DNA from: Clostridia bacterium
GTDB taxonomy: Bacteria; Bacillota; Clostridia; Christensenellales; Aristaeellaceae
Length of the DNA stretch: 8,801 nucleotides
Assembly (NCBI GenBank): GCA_017537105.1
Contig: JAFWBZ010000149.1
Location: 1 to 8,801, forward strand
Direction: 5' to 3'
Shown: positions 1 through 6,181 of the stretch, piece after piece
How the letters are laid out: each line of letters starts with the position of its first letter
Numbering within the stretch: position 1 is the stretch's first letter
The notes under the pieces: model-generated
The model's input: only the letters and a program-made list of their open reading frames with translations
Databases searched by the model: none
Told to the model about the DNA's origin: nothing
Program-made: the position numbers and the translations under genes

Positions 1-90
1 GCGGTAGGGCGTACGCCCATATCGCCAGGTGATCGCATTATTCTTGCTGGTAAAACCGAATTCACCGTGGTTGAGCTTGCCGTAAAATAA
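1..90 (+). CDS. C-terminal fragment of an unrecognised protein (left-truncated)
   Basis: An open frame enters from the left edge in frame 1 and stops at TAA 88-90, giving 29 residues that include PISPGDRIILAG and end in VVELAVK. The alternating hydrophobic and charged pattern around a Pro-Gly-Asp turn suggests beta strands, but I do not recognise the family and assign no function. Codon choice (GTA, CGT, ATA, ATT, CTT, GGT) is visibly more AT-ending than in the rest of the window, where GGC, CTG and ATC dominate. A small inverted repeat (94-98/104-108) and then a strong hairpin (144-165) follow the stop, consistent with a transcript end. It is convergent with the AraC-type regulator and probably unrelated to the TRAP operon. 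With only 29 codons, a chance open frame cannot be fully excluded. Confidence 0.5.
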   Translation, partial: AVGRTPISPGDRIILAGKTEFTVVELAVK

Positions 91-143
91 CTTGCAATAC
101 GCGATTGCGTGCTCAAAGCCCCTGGCGACGAGAGATTGCAAAA

Positions 144-165
144 CGCCCGCGCATTTGCGCGGGCG
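144..165. terminator. Shared hairpin terminator between convergent genes
   Basis: A perfect 10-bp inverted repeat CGCCCGCGCA (144-153) / TGCGCGGGCG (156-165) lies between two convergent gene ends (stops at 90 plus and 187 minus). The physical loop would be about four bases (ATTT). Read on the minus strand, the stem is followed directly by TTTTGC, so it can serve as the intrinsic terminator of the araC-type gene. Read on the plus strand, a T6 run appears only after a GC-rich spacer (177-182), so termination in that direction is less canonical. A bidirectional role is inferred from position. Confidence 0.75.
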
Positions 166-186
166 CCGGACGCCTGTTTTTTGTCG

Positions 187-1092
187 TCAGCGGTGAAGCT
201 CAAAATCGCGGCGATAGGCGCTGGGCGTGACGCCAGTGTAGTGGGAAAAGTGACGGGAGAAGGAGTAGGGGCTGGAAAACCCGGCGATCTCCGCGATGTC
301 CGCGATGCTGTACTTGGAGTCGGTGAGCAGCTTGCAGATCTCCTTGATACGGATCTGCACGATCAGCTGGTTCAGCGTACAGCCGAAGAGTTCTCGGCAG
401 ATGCGGGAGGCCTGGCGAACGCTCAGGCCCAGGGTCTCCGCCACGTCCGAGACGGAGATGCTGCTGAACATCTTTTCGTTGATGCAGGAGAGGACCTGGT
501 TCATCCGGCGGCCGTCTTCCGATTCGCGCAGCCGCTGGGCGCGGTTCTTCGTGCTGGACGCCAGGGCGTCGACGATCTCCAGCAGCAGCGTGTGCACGAT
601 GCTCCCGGTGGACACCGAGGTGGTCAGATCGCTGGTGTTCGACTTGTGCATGAGCGCCAGGGCCAGCTCGTGGAAGGTCTGCGTCTCCCGGGCGGAGGTG
701 GGCTGGCGGGTGCCGTTGAAGGTCCCGTCGATGAGCTCGCTGTGGGAGGAGATGTCAAACCCGATGACCAGCTTCCGCGTGAAGGGCGCCGGGTCGTCGA
801 TGCTGTGGGAGATGCCCGCGGGAATGAAGATGAACTCTCCCGGGCCGCAGATCAGCGGCTCGAAGGCGCTGCCGAAGGAGAAGCGCAGCTCGCCCTCGTA
901 GACGTAGTGCAGTTCGTGTACGGTGTGCTTGTGGTGGGAGGTGGACAGGGATTCCTCGTCCGAGGAGCGGATGCGGCACCAGGAGACCGTGGAGCGCATG
1001 GCGTCGCTGGTGATCGACAGGTTCAGGCTGGGCAGCATGCTCGGAAGCGAGCCGCCGCGTCCCCTCGCGGGAATGATCGGCGCGTTTTCCAT
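187..1092 (-). CDS. AraC-family transcriptional regulator with N-terminal cupin sensor
   Basis: This is a 301-residue protein with the standard two-part AraC/XylS layout. Residues about 50-105 form a cupin-like beta barrel with a His-rich patch (H53, H54, H56, H59, E60, H62), then the GPGEFIFIPAGISHSI stretch typical of AraC-type ligand domains. Residues about 197-298 hold the paired helix-turn-helix DNA-binding region: SVSDVAETLGLSVRQASRICRELFG covers the first HTH, and YSIADIAEIAGFSSPYSFSRHFSHYTGVTPSAYRR the second with the family signature. The start is fixed by a GGGAGGA ribosome site (1097-1103 on the complementary strand) a few bases upstream. It is transcribed divergently from the TRAP operon, across a shared promoter region with a dyad symmetry. 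It is therefore the likely local activator or repressor, responding to the transported acid or a derivative. Family assignment is very secure; ligand and sign of regulation are inference. Confidence 0.96.
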   Translation of the reverse strand: MENAPIIPARGRGGSLPSMLPSLNLSITSDAMRSTVSWCRIRSSDEESLSTSHHKHTVHELHYVYEGELRFSFGSAFEPLICGPGEFIFIPAGISHSIDDPAPFTRKLVIGFDISSHSELIDGTFNGTRQPTSARETQTFHELALALMHKSNTSDLTTSVSTGSIVHTLLLEIVDALASSTKNRAQRLRESEDGRRMNQVLSCINEKMFSSISVSDVAETLGLSVRQASRICRELFGCTLNQLIVQIRIKEICKLLTDSKYSIADIAEIAGFSSPYSFSRHFSHYTGVTPSAYRRDFELHR

Positions 1093-1167
1093 GGTGTCCT
1101 CCCGTTTTTCTCCCTGCCGGAGCCCTCAGGATTCCGCGGGGCGTTGCTTTCTCTATCATTCACCGCG

Positions 1168-1196
1168 ATTATAGCGGATGTCCATTTTAAAGGCAA
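1168..1196 (-). promoter_or_regulatory. Predicted sigma-70/A-type promoter of the araC-type regulator
   Basis: On the minus strand, TTGCCT (1196-1191) is separated by exactly 17 bases from a perfect TATAAT (1173-1168). Both boxes lie in the AT-rich centre, about 75-100 bases upstream of the regulator start codon at 1092. Spacing and -10 match are ideal; the -35 matches consensus at four of six positions. Confidence 0.75.
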
Positions 1197-1243
1197 TAAT
1201 AATGTCTTAAATTGGTATTTATTTGGCCCTTCATGATATTGCC
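1192..1243. promoter_or_regulatory. Candidate operator: dyad GGCAATA ... TATTGCC spanning both -35 boxes
   Basis: GGCAATA (1192-1198) and its exact reverse complement TATTGCC (1237-1243) flank a 38-bp AT-rich centre. The arms resemble each other a little further inwards (ATG at 1202-1204 against CAT at 1232-1234, offset by one base). Each arm contains the TTGCC of one divergent -35 box. A palindrome TCATGA lies at 1231-1236, and ATTGG/TTTGG repeat one helical turn apart (1211 and 1222). A regulator bound here could control both promoters together. Part of the symmetry could simply reflect two similar -35 sequences, so the operator call is tentative. Confidence 0.4.
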
Positions 1244-1268
1244 GTTGCAGGTGCATTCTTTTTATAAT
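1239..1268 (+). promoter_or_regulatory. Predicted sigma-70/A-type promoter of the TRAP operon
   Basis: TTGCCG (1239-1244) is followed after 18 bases by a perfect TATAAT (1263-1268). Transcription would begin near 1275, leaving a leader of about 140 nt before dctQ. The -35 box mirrors that of the divergent regulator promoter, and the two -35 boxes are about 42 bp apart. The weak -35 beside a perfect -10 is compatible with activator dependence, which is an inference. Confidence 0.7.
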
Positions 1269-1348
1269 AAATACAACAGAATGGATGGAAAACCGCCGGC
1301 CCGGATTGTGTATTCGGCGAAGCATGGGACGGCGGTATTGAGAAAACA

Positions 1349-1369
1349 GGCGCAGTCGGACGCTGCGCC
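1349..1369 (+). other. Stem-loop in the dctQ leader
   Basis: GGCGCAG (1349-1355) pairs perfectly with CTGCGCC (1363-1369) around a 7-base loop. It lies about 47 bases before the dctQ start and has no following T-run, so it is not an intrinsic terminator. A second possible pairing, ACCGCCG (1292-1298) with CGGCGGT (1330-1336), lies upstream. Together they would give a structured leader; no known riboswitch class is recognised. Confidence 0.45.
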
Positions 1370-1415
1370 GGGAACCCGAACAAATGTCGCATGATGTAGG
1401 AGAAGGAGGAGAGGA

Positions 1416-1898
1416 ATGAAAGACATTCTGCGCAAGATCAACGACAATTTCGAGCGGTGGTGCATGATGCTCCTGTTCGTGCTGCTGTTCCTGATTGTCA
1501 TGGCCGGGATCATTTCGAGGACGATCTTCAACAGTCCGTTCACCTGGACGGAGGAGGCGGCCCGGCTGGCCTTCATCTGGATGATCTTTATGGGCATTTC
1601 CTATGGCACAAAATACGACAATCACATCAATGTGACCATCCTGCTGGACAAGATGCCCCGGAAGGTGGCCTGTGGCTTCACGATCTTCTGGGACGTGGTG
1701 GCGCTGGTGCTGTATGTGTGGGTGAGCTTCTTCGGCGTCAAGTACATCGGCTACATGGCGGGCTCGAAGACCAGCGTGCTGCGCATCGATCAGGGGCTGA
1801 CCACCTCGATCGTCGCCTTCAGCGGTATCCTGAACTGCTACCGGATCATCGAGAAGATGGTCAAGGTGCACATCCCCAGTTTTAAGGAGGCGAAATAA
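1416..1898 (+). CDS. dctQ: TRAP transporter small permease, DctQ family
   Basis: This is the 160-residue small membrane subunit of a tripartite ATP-independent periplasmic (TRAP) transporter. It pairs with the large DctM subunit in the cytoplasmic membrane to drive uptake of an organic acid, usually sodium-coupled. Four hydrophobic segments are visible at about 16-36, 47-63, 85-107 and 127-145. The family hallmark is the W44-TEEAARLAFIW stretch, with its charged EE/R motif before the second helix, followed by GISYGTKYDNHINV. The length is typical for DctQ. The start is supported by AAGGAGG at 1403-1409, six bases upstream. The gene is the first of the operon, and its stop abuts the next start codon without a gap, so translation of dctQ and dctM is probably coupled. 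Substrate specificity is not carried by this subunit. Confidence 0.95.
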   Translation: MKDILRKINDNFERWCMMLLFVLLFLIVMAGIISRTIFNSPFTWTEEAARLAFIWMIFMGISYGTKYDNHINVTILLDKMPRKVACGFTIFWDVVALVLYVWVSFFGVKYIGYMAGSKTSVLRIDQGLTTSIVAFSGILNCYRIIEKMVKVHIPSFKEAK

Positions 1899-3191
1899 AT
1901 GAGCGCCGCATTCATTGCCTTTCTGGCCATCTTCGTCGTGTTCCTGTTCTTCGGCGCGCCCATCTATCTGTCGCTGCTGACCAGCGGTCTGGCCTACGTG
2001 TTCATCCACGGCGGCATCGATAACATGGCCGTCATCGCCAAGATGTACGGCAGCCTGAACAACTTCGTGCTGCTGGCCATCCCGATGTTCATGATGGCGG
2101 GCAAGATCATGAACACCGGCGGCATCACCGACCGCATCTTCGGCTTCTGCCGCTCGCTGCTGGGCCATTTCCCCGGCGGCCTGGCCTACGTGAACATCCT
2201 GTCCTCCTTCATCTTCTCCGGCATGTCCGGCTCCGCGCTTGCGGACGTGGGCGGCCTGGGCGCGGTAGAAATCAAGGCCATGCGCGACGAGGGCTACGAG
2301 GACGACTTCATCTTCGGCGTCACGGCGGCGTCGGCCACCATGGGCCCCATCGTGCCGCCTTCGATCCCGATGGTCATCTACGGCGCGGCGGCCAGCGTGT
2401 CGGTGGGTACGCTGTTCATGGCGGGCGTCGGCCCGGGCATCGTCATCGCGCTGGTGCTGGGCGTGTACGTGTTCATGACGGCGAGGAAGCGCAAGTATCC
2501 GGTGCATCCGCGCAGCTCCCTGAAGGACGTGGGCCGCTGGTTCATGAAGAGCTTCTGGGCCCTGCTGATGATCGTGATCATCCTGGGCGGCATCTCCTCC
2601 GGCCTGTTCACCCCCACGGAGGCCTCCTGCATCTCGATTGCCTATTGCATCCTGGCAGTGTGCGGCATCTACCGCGACATGAAGCCCAAGGAGCTGGTGC
2701 ACTGCGTCAGCGAGACCGTGGTGGACATCGTGCCCGCGCTGGCCATCGTGTGCTCGGCGTCGCTGTTCGGCTGGGTGCTGCAGTTTGAGCACCTGGGCAA
2801 GCTGATCCTGAACGGCATGCTGTCGTTGACCACCAACAAGTGGCTGATCCTGCTGATGATCGACCTCATCCTGCTGTTCTTCGGCATGATCCTGGACTCC
2901 ACGCCCACCATCCTGCTGCTGGTGCCCATCTTCCAGCCGCTGGTGCGCCAGGTCGGCATCTCCGAGATCCATCTGGGCGTCGTGGTCGTGCTGAACCTGA
3001 TGATCGGCCTGATGACGCCGCCCTACGGCCAGTCCCTGTTCATGCTGTCCGGCGCCACGAAGACGCCGTTCAACAAGGTCGTCAAATACATCGCCCCGTG
3101 GCTGATCCCGATGTTCATCGCCCTGGTGCTGGTGACGTTCTTCCCGTGGATCTGCCTGACCATCCCGAGAATCTTCGGCATGGGCGTATAG
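1899..3191 (+). CDS. dctM: TRAP transporter large permease, DctM family
   Basis: The 430-residue large membrane subunit carries the transport pathway. It is hydrophobic throughout and has the expected family motifs in order: AIPMFMMAGKIMNTGGITDR (60-79), the hairpin region FSGMSGSALADVGGLG (106-121), GPIVPPSIPMVIYG (149-162), the LFTPTEA stretch (236-242), then DSTPTILLLVPIFQPL (333-348) and LMIGLMTPPYG (367-377). The SGMSGSA and TPPYG hairpins correspond to the helix-break regions that bind sodium and substrate in TRAP transporters (family knowledge). Length is standard. The ATG directly follows the dctQ stop, and its ribosome site AAGGAGG (1884-1890) lies inside the end of dctQ. The binding-protein gene comes third here, so the order is Q-M-P. 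Confidence 0.97.
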   Translation: MSAAFIAFLAIFVVFLFFGAPIYLSLLTSGLAYVFIHGGIDNMAVIAKMYGSLNNFVLLAIPMFMMAGKIMNTGGITDRIFGFCRSLLGHFPGGLAYVNILSSFIFSGMSGSALADVGGLGAVEIKAMRDEGYEDDFIFGVTAASATMGPIVPPSIPMVIYGAAASVSVGTLFMAGVGPGIVIALVLGVYVFMTARKRKYPVHPRSSLKDVGRWFMKSFWALLMIVIILGGISSGLFTPTEASCISIAYCILAVCGIYRDMKPKELVHCVSETVVDIVPALAIVCSASLFGWVLQFEHLGKLILNGMLSLTTNKWLILLMIDLILLFFGMILDSTPTILLLVPIFQPLVRQVGISEIHLGVVVVLNLMIGLMTPPYGQSLFMLSGATKTPFNKVVKYIAPWLIPMFIALVLVTFFPWICLTIPRIFGMGV

Positions 3192-3205
3192 CGAACGGTT
3201 GCTTT

Positions 3206-3225
3206 GCGGTCCCCGGCGGGGCCGC
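3206..3225 (+). other. Intercistronic hairpin between dctM and dctP
   Basis: GCGG T CCCC (3206-3214) can pair with GGGG CCGC (3218-3225) around a GGC loop, with one bulged T. It lies shortly after the dctM stop and before the dctP ribosome site. It has no T-run, so an RNA-processing or stability role is more likely than termination; that role is inferred. Confidence 0.4.
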
Positions 3226-3252
3226 TGAAGGGAGAACCCAAACAAAAAACAT

Positions 3253-3257
3253 GGAGG
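3253..3257 (+). promoter_or_regulatory. Ribosome binding site that fixes the dctP start
   Basis: GGAGG at 3253-3257 lies nine bases before ATG 3267. The frame stays open upstream to a TTG at 3204, but that extension crosses the GC hairpin and would bury the signal peptide. Starting at 3267 puts MKKILCLAIALLLAVSAFA at the N-terminus, as a secreted protein needs. Confidence 0.8.
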
Positions 3258-3266
3258 GAAAGAAAC

Positions 3267-4358
3267 ATGAAGAAGATCCTGTGCCTGGCCATCGCGCTGC
3301 TGCTGGCGGTGTCCGCGTTCGCGGCGCTCGCCGAGTCCACCGAACACTATCCCGGCTTCGACGTGCAGTATCGTGAAGGCGATCCCGCGGCCAACGCCGA
3401 CGTGGAAATCACCTCGACCGACAAGATCATGTGGACCGTCGCCGTGTGCGTCACTGAGGACAATCCCCAGTCCGTGGCCGTGACCCGCATCGGCGAGGAG
3501 CTGGCCGAGAAGACCGGCGGCAACTTCACCTGGGACATCTTCTACAACTCCGAGCTGGGCTCTGAGGGCGAGGCCGTCGAGCTGTGCCGCAACAACACCG
3601 TGCAGTTCGTCACCTCCAACGTCACCACGATGCCCGACTATGTGGAGCGCATCGGCGTGTACGCGCTGCCCTATCTGTTCCACTCCGCCGAGGACCAGCT
3701 GAACTACCTGGCCACGGCCCCCGTCGCCTTCGAGATGTGGAAGGACTTGGAGGCGCAGTCCAACCTGGTCACCCTGGGCTTCCAGTGCTCCGGCTCCCGC
3801 TGCCTGTCCACCAAGGGCGTCAAGCAGATCGCCTCTCCGGCTGACCTGAAGGGCATCAAGATCCGCTGCATGGGCGCGCAGGTCTGGCAGGATGTCATCG
3901 CGGCCCTGGGCGCCACGCCGGTGCCGGTGGCCTACACCGAGCTGTACACCGCGCTGCAGACCGGCGTCGTGTCCGGCCAGGACAACCCCGCCTCCAACAC
4001 CGTGGACGGCAAGTTCTACGAGGTGCTGGACACCTTCTATGAGACCAACCACTGCTTCCTGATCTCCGGCTTCTACACCAACACCACCGCGTGGGACAAG
4101 CTGCCCGAGGACTACAAGGCGCTGCTGTCCGGTCTGTGCCAGAAGTATCTGGGCGACCAGTACAAGATCGACATCGACGCCTTCACCGAGGACTGCTACA
4201 AGGTGATGGAGGAGGCCGGCGTGAAGATCGTGGGCCAGGACGAGCTGGATATGGACGCCTTCTACGCCTCCGCCGCCGAGATGATCGAGGCGAACTACAT
4301 GAGCGACGAAGCCTACAAGACCACCATCGAGGACGTCAACGCCACCTTCGGCTATTGA
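3267..4358 (+). CDS. dctP: TRAP transporter solute-binding protein, DctP family
   Basis: This 363-residue extracytoplasmic receptor captures the substrate and delivers it to the DctQ-DctM permease. Residues 1-23 are a Sec signal peptide (two Lys, a Leu/Ala core, then AFAALAES), with likely cleavage after an Ala near 20-23. A linker of about 30 residues leads to the DctP fold. Family landmarks are IGEELAEKTGG (75-85), LPYLFHS (134-140), the ADLKGIKIRCMG stretch with the conserved substrate-carboxylate Arg at 200, and LYTALQTGVVSGQDNP (226-241) with the conserved Asn240. The Arg/Asn pair is the usual clamp for the carboxylate of the ligand, so an organic acid is expected. There is no lipobox Cys after the hydrophobic core, unlike many Gram-positive binding proteins. 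A strong hairpin downstream may stabilise this message. The exact ligand cannot be read from the sequence. Confidence 0.96.
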   Translation: MKKILCLAIALLLAVSAFAALAESTEHYPGFDVQYREGDPAANADVEITSTDKIMWTVAVCVTEDNPQSVAVTRIGEELAEKTGGNFTWDIFYNSELGSEGEAVELCRNNTVQFVTSNVTTMPDYVERIGVYALPYLFHSAEDQLNYLATAPVAFEMWKDLEAQSNLVTLGFQCSGSRCLSTKGVKQIASPADLKGIKIRCMGAQVWQDVIAALGATPVPVAYTELYTALQTGVVSGQDNPASNTVDGKFYEVLDTFYETNHCFLISGFYTNTTAWDKLPEDYKALLSGLCQKYLGDQYKIDIDAFTEDCYKVMEEAGVKIVGQDELDMDAFYASAAEMIEANYMSDEAYKTTIEDVNATFGY

Positions 4359-4384
4359 TGGCTTCACAGGACCCGTGAATTCAG

Positions 4385-4416
4385 GGCCTCTCCTTCTCCT
4401 CTGAGGGGGAGAGGCC
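4385..4416 (+). other. Stable hairpin after dctP (attenuator or mRNA stabiliser)
   Basis: GGCCTCTCC (4385-4393) pairs perfectly with GGAGAGGCC (4408-4416) around a 14-base pyrimidine/purine loop, in the 92-base gap between dctP and the dehydrogenase gene. Only CGATTTCTG follows, not a proper T-run. Partial termination, or protection of the upstream transporter message, is therefore more likely than full termination. Such elements often raise binding-protein levels relative to downstream enzymes (general knowledge; not shown here). Confidence 0.6.
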
Positions 4417-4450
4417 GATTTCTGAAACCGACCATACAGGAGGATGCACC

Positions 4451-5422
4451 ATGGCAAGCGTATTGGTCTCCGCATCGCATTTTGATACCCTCTGTCAGGA
4501 CGCCTGGAAGCTCTTCGCCGACAGCGGCCTGAAGGTGATCTTCGATCCCGCCCGCTCCTTCCCCGCCTATTCGTCCGAGGAAATCGAAGCGATGCCCGAG
4601 CGCGAGGACATCGTCGCCGCGCTGATCGGCATGGACGACTTCCGGGACGAGCGAAAGTACAAGGCGCTGCCCAACCTGAAGGCCGTGGCCAAGTTCGGCG
4701 TGGGCGTGGACAACATCGACGGCGCGCTGGCGAAGCGGTACGGCGTCGTGGCGCTGAACGCGCCCGGCCAGAATTCCAACGCCGTGGCGGAGCTGACGGT
4801 GGGCTTCATGCTGGACCTGCTGCGCCACGTGGTGCCGCTGCACAAGGAGATGGAGAAGGGCCGCTGGCCCCGCTTCATGGGCACCGAGCTCAAGGGCAAG
4901 ACCGTGGGCCTGCTGGGCTTCGGCGCCATCGCCCGCCTGGTGGCGAAGAAGCTGCAGTGCTTCGACGTGGAGGTGCTGGCCTACGACCTGTACCCCAATG
5001 AGAAGGCTGCCGCGGAGCTGGGCGTGACCATGACGGATCTGCAGTCCGTCATCACCCGCAGCGACATCGTGAGCATCCACATCCCGGCGACGCCGGAGAC
5101 CCACCACCTGTTCAACCGGGAGACCATCGCGACCATGAAGGACGGCGCCTTCCTGGTCAATGCCGCCCGCGGCGCGCTGGTGGACCTGGACGACCTGGCC
5201 GACGCCCTGCAGAGCGGCAAGCTGGCCGGCGCGGCGCTGGACGCCTTCGAGGTGGAGCCGCTGCCGCTGGACGCCCCGATCCTGCAGTGCGAGAACATCG
5301 TGCTCACGCCCCACACCGGCGCGGAGACCCGGGAGTCCTACTACAACGTCAGCATGACCACTGCCACGGACATTCTTCGCGTGCTGAAGGGCGAGACGCC
5401 GAAGTTCCAGGTGAACCGCTGA
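4451..5422 (+). CDS. D-2-hydroxyacid dehydrogenase (phosphoglycerate dehydrogenase-like)
   Basis: This 323-residue cytoplasmic enzyme is expected to interconvert a D-2-hydroxy acid and its 2-keto acid with NAD(H). Family marks visible: the substrate-binding loop KFGVGVDNID (81-90), NAPGQNSNAVAELTVGFML (103-121), the nucleotide-binding turn G156-F-G158-A-I-A161, acidic D179 at the end of the second Rossmann strand (favouring NAD over NADP), and the catalytic set R240 in NAARGALVD, E269 in DAFEVEP and H288 in LTPHTG. The third position of the usual GxGxxG is Ala, a tolerated variation. There is no C-terminal ACT domain, so it is a short PGDH-like enzyme rather than a full SerA of the E. coli type. 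AGGAGG (4438-4443) sets the start. Its place in a TRAP operon points to catabolism of the imported acid rather than serine synthesis, though hydroxypyruvate or glyoxylate reduction is also possible. Confidence 0.93.
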   Translation: MASVLVSASHFDTLCQDAWKLFADSGLKVIFDPARSFPAYSSEEIEAMPEREDIVAALIGMDDFRDERKYKALPNLKAVAKFGVGVDNIDGALAKRYGVVALNAPGQNSNAVAELTVGFMLDLLRHVVPLHKEMEKGRWPRFMGTELKGKTVGLLGFGAIARLVAKKLQCFDVEVLAYDLYPNEKAAAELGVTMTDLQSVITRSDIVSIHIPATPETHHLFNRETIATMKDGAFLVNAARGALVDLDDLADALQSGKLAGAALDAFEVEPLPLDAPILQCENIVLTPHTGAETRESYYNVSMTTATDILRVLKGETPKFQVNR

Positions 5423-5452
5423 TCGGGGAAATCCCCATAAGGAGGACGAGCC

Positions 5453-6181
5453 ATGCTGCTGGAGGGAAGGATCGCCGTCGTCACCGGCGCCGGGACCGGC
5501 ATCGGCAAGGCGGTGGCGCTGAAGCTGGCCGGCGAGGGCGCTACGGTCTGCTTGCTGGGGCGGACGGAGGCGCGGCTGCGCGAGGCCGGGCAGGAGATCG
5601 CCGCCCGGGGCGGCGCCTGGGCCGCGTATCGCTGCGACGTGACGGACGCCGCGCAGATCGGGGAGACCGTCGCGCGCATCCTGGACGACCACGGCAGGAT
5701 CGACATCCTGGTGAACAACGCCGGCATTTCCCGGGAGATGCCCTTCCTGGACATGCCCGTGGAGACCTTTGACGAGATCCTGGTGACCAACCTGCGCTCG
5801 GTGATGCTGGTGATGAAGGCCGTGCTGCCCGCCATGGTGCGGCAGCAGTCCGGCAGCGTCGTCAACATCGGCTCCGGCGCGGCCCTGCGCGGCCTGCCTG
5901 GCAGCGCCGCCTACTCGGCGTCCAAGGCCGGCGTGGTGGCCCTGACGCAGGCGGTGGGGGACGAGCTGCGCCCCCAGGGCATCCGGATCAACGCCATCTG
6001 CCCCGGCCCCGTGGACACCGAGCTGTTCCGGAAATCGGAGCGCCGGGCCTTTATCCTGCAGGCGGGCGGAGATCTCTTCGACCCGGAGAGCGTCGCCAAC
6101 GGCGTGCTGTTCCTGGCCTCCGACCTGTCCGGGTGCACGAACAGCCAGACCCTGGTGATGCGCGGCTTCAACCGCTGGTAA
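5453..6181 (+). CDS. Short-chain dehydrogenase/reductase (SDR), classical type
   Basis: This 242-residue classical SDR catalyses reversible oxidation of a secondary alcohol to a ketone. Motifs: T11-GAGTGIG18 cofactor loop; R37 after the second strand (GRTEARL), suggesting NADP(H); CDVTD (61-65); NNAG (88-91); structural N113; and the catalytic set S141 (NIGSGAA), Y154 and K158 (YSASK). The P-G-P-V-D-T segment follows in the usual place. The C-terminus reads SQTLVMRGFNRW where many relatives have a VDGG-type ending. AAGGAGGA (5439-5446) precedes the start, 31 bases after the dehydrogenase stop. With two dehydrogenases of different fold and probably different cofactor side by side, oxidation followed by reduction of a hydroxyl centre (epimerisation) or successive oxidations are plausible. 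Annotations such as 3-oxoacyl-ACP reductase would be generic for this family and are not supported by the context. Confidence 0.93.
   Translation: MLLEGRIAVVTGAGTGIGKAVALKLAGEGATVCLLGRTEARLREAGQEIAARGGAWAAYRCDVTDAAQIGETVARILDDHGRIDILVNNAGISREMPFLDMPVETFDEILVTNLRSVMLVMKAVLPAMVRQQSGSVVNIGSGAALRGLPGSAAYSASKAGVVALTQAVGDELRPQGIRINAICPGPVDTELFRKSERRAFILQAGGDLFDPESVANGVLFLASDLSGCTNSQTLVMRGFNRW

Larger units (their letters stand above)
1093..1415. promoter_or_regulatory. Divergent intergenic control region (araC-type gene / TRAP operon)
   Basis: This 323-base region has no convincing gene. From left to right it holds: the ribosome site of the minus-strand regulator (1097-1103); a short minus-strand leader; the minus promoter (1168-1196); a central AT-rich segment of about 42 bp between the two -35 boxes; the plus promoter (1239-1268); a plus-strand leader of about 140 nt with two possible stem-loops (1292-1298/1330-1336 and 1349-1369); and the dctQ ribosome site AAGGAGG at 1403-1409. 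The AT-rich centre (about 1185-1275) contrasts with the GC-rich flanks, as expected for a shared control region bound by the AraC-family protein. Confidence 0.8.

Noticed and set aside
109..1236. A 375-codon plus-strand open frame opposite the AraC-type regulator
   Set aside because: The minus strand carries a full AraC-family protein with its own ribosome site and promoter; the plus frame is Gly/Ala/Val/Arg-rich without motifs.
1281..1394. A possible 37-codon leader peptide (ATG 1281 to TGA 1392-1394) before dctQ, and a two-codon ATGATGTAG at 1391-1399
   Set aside because: Neither has a ribosome site upstream and the peptide shows no run of regulatory codons; probably chance frames in the leader.
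1023..4475. A 1150-codon minus-strand open frame opposite dctQ, dctM and dctP
   Set aside because: It is antisense to three genes with clear family motifs. Its translation is His/Gln/Arg/Gly/Val-rich and low in complexity, with no domain. Such frames arise when the sense strand is biased to G/C third positions and avoids the codons that would create stops opposite.
4451..5422. Reading the dehydrogenase as serine-biosynthetic SerA
   Set aside because: The catalytic set is shared, but there is no ACT domain or serC/serB neighbour, and the operon context is catabolic.
5425..5436. Short inverted repeat GGGGAAATCCCC before the SDR gene
   Set aside because: A stem of four to five pairs just before a ribosome site is too small to call a terminator or operator.
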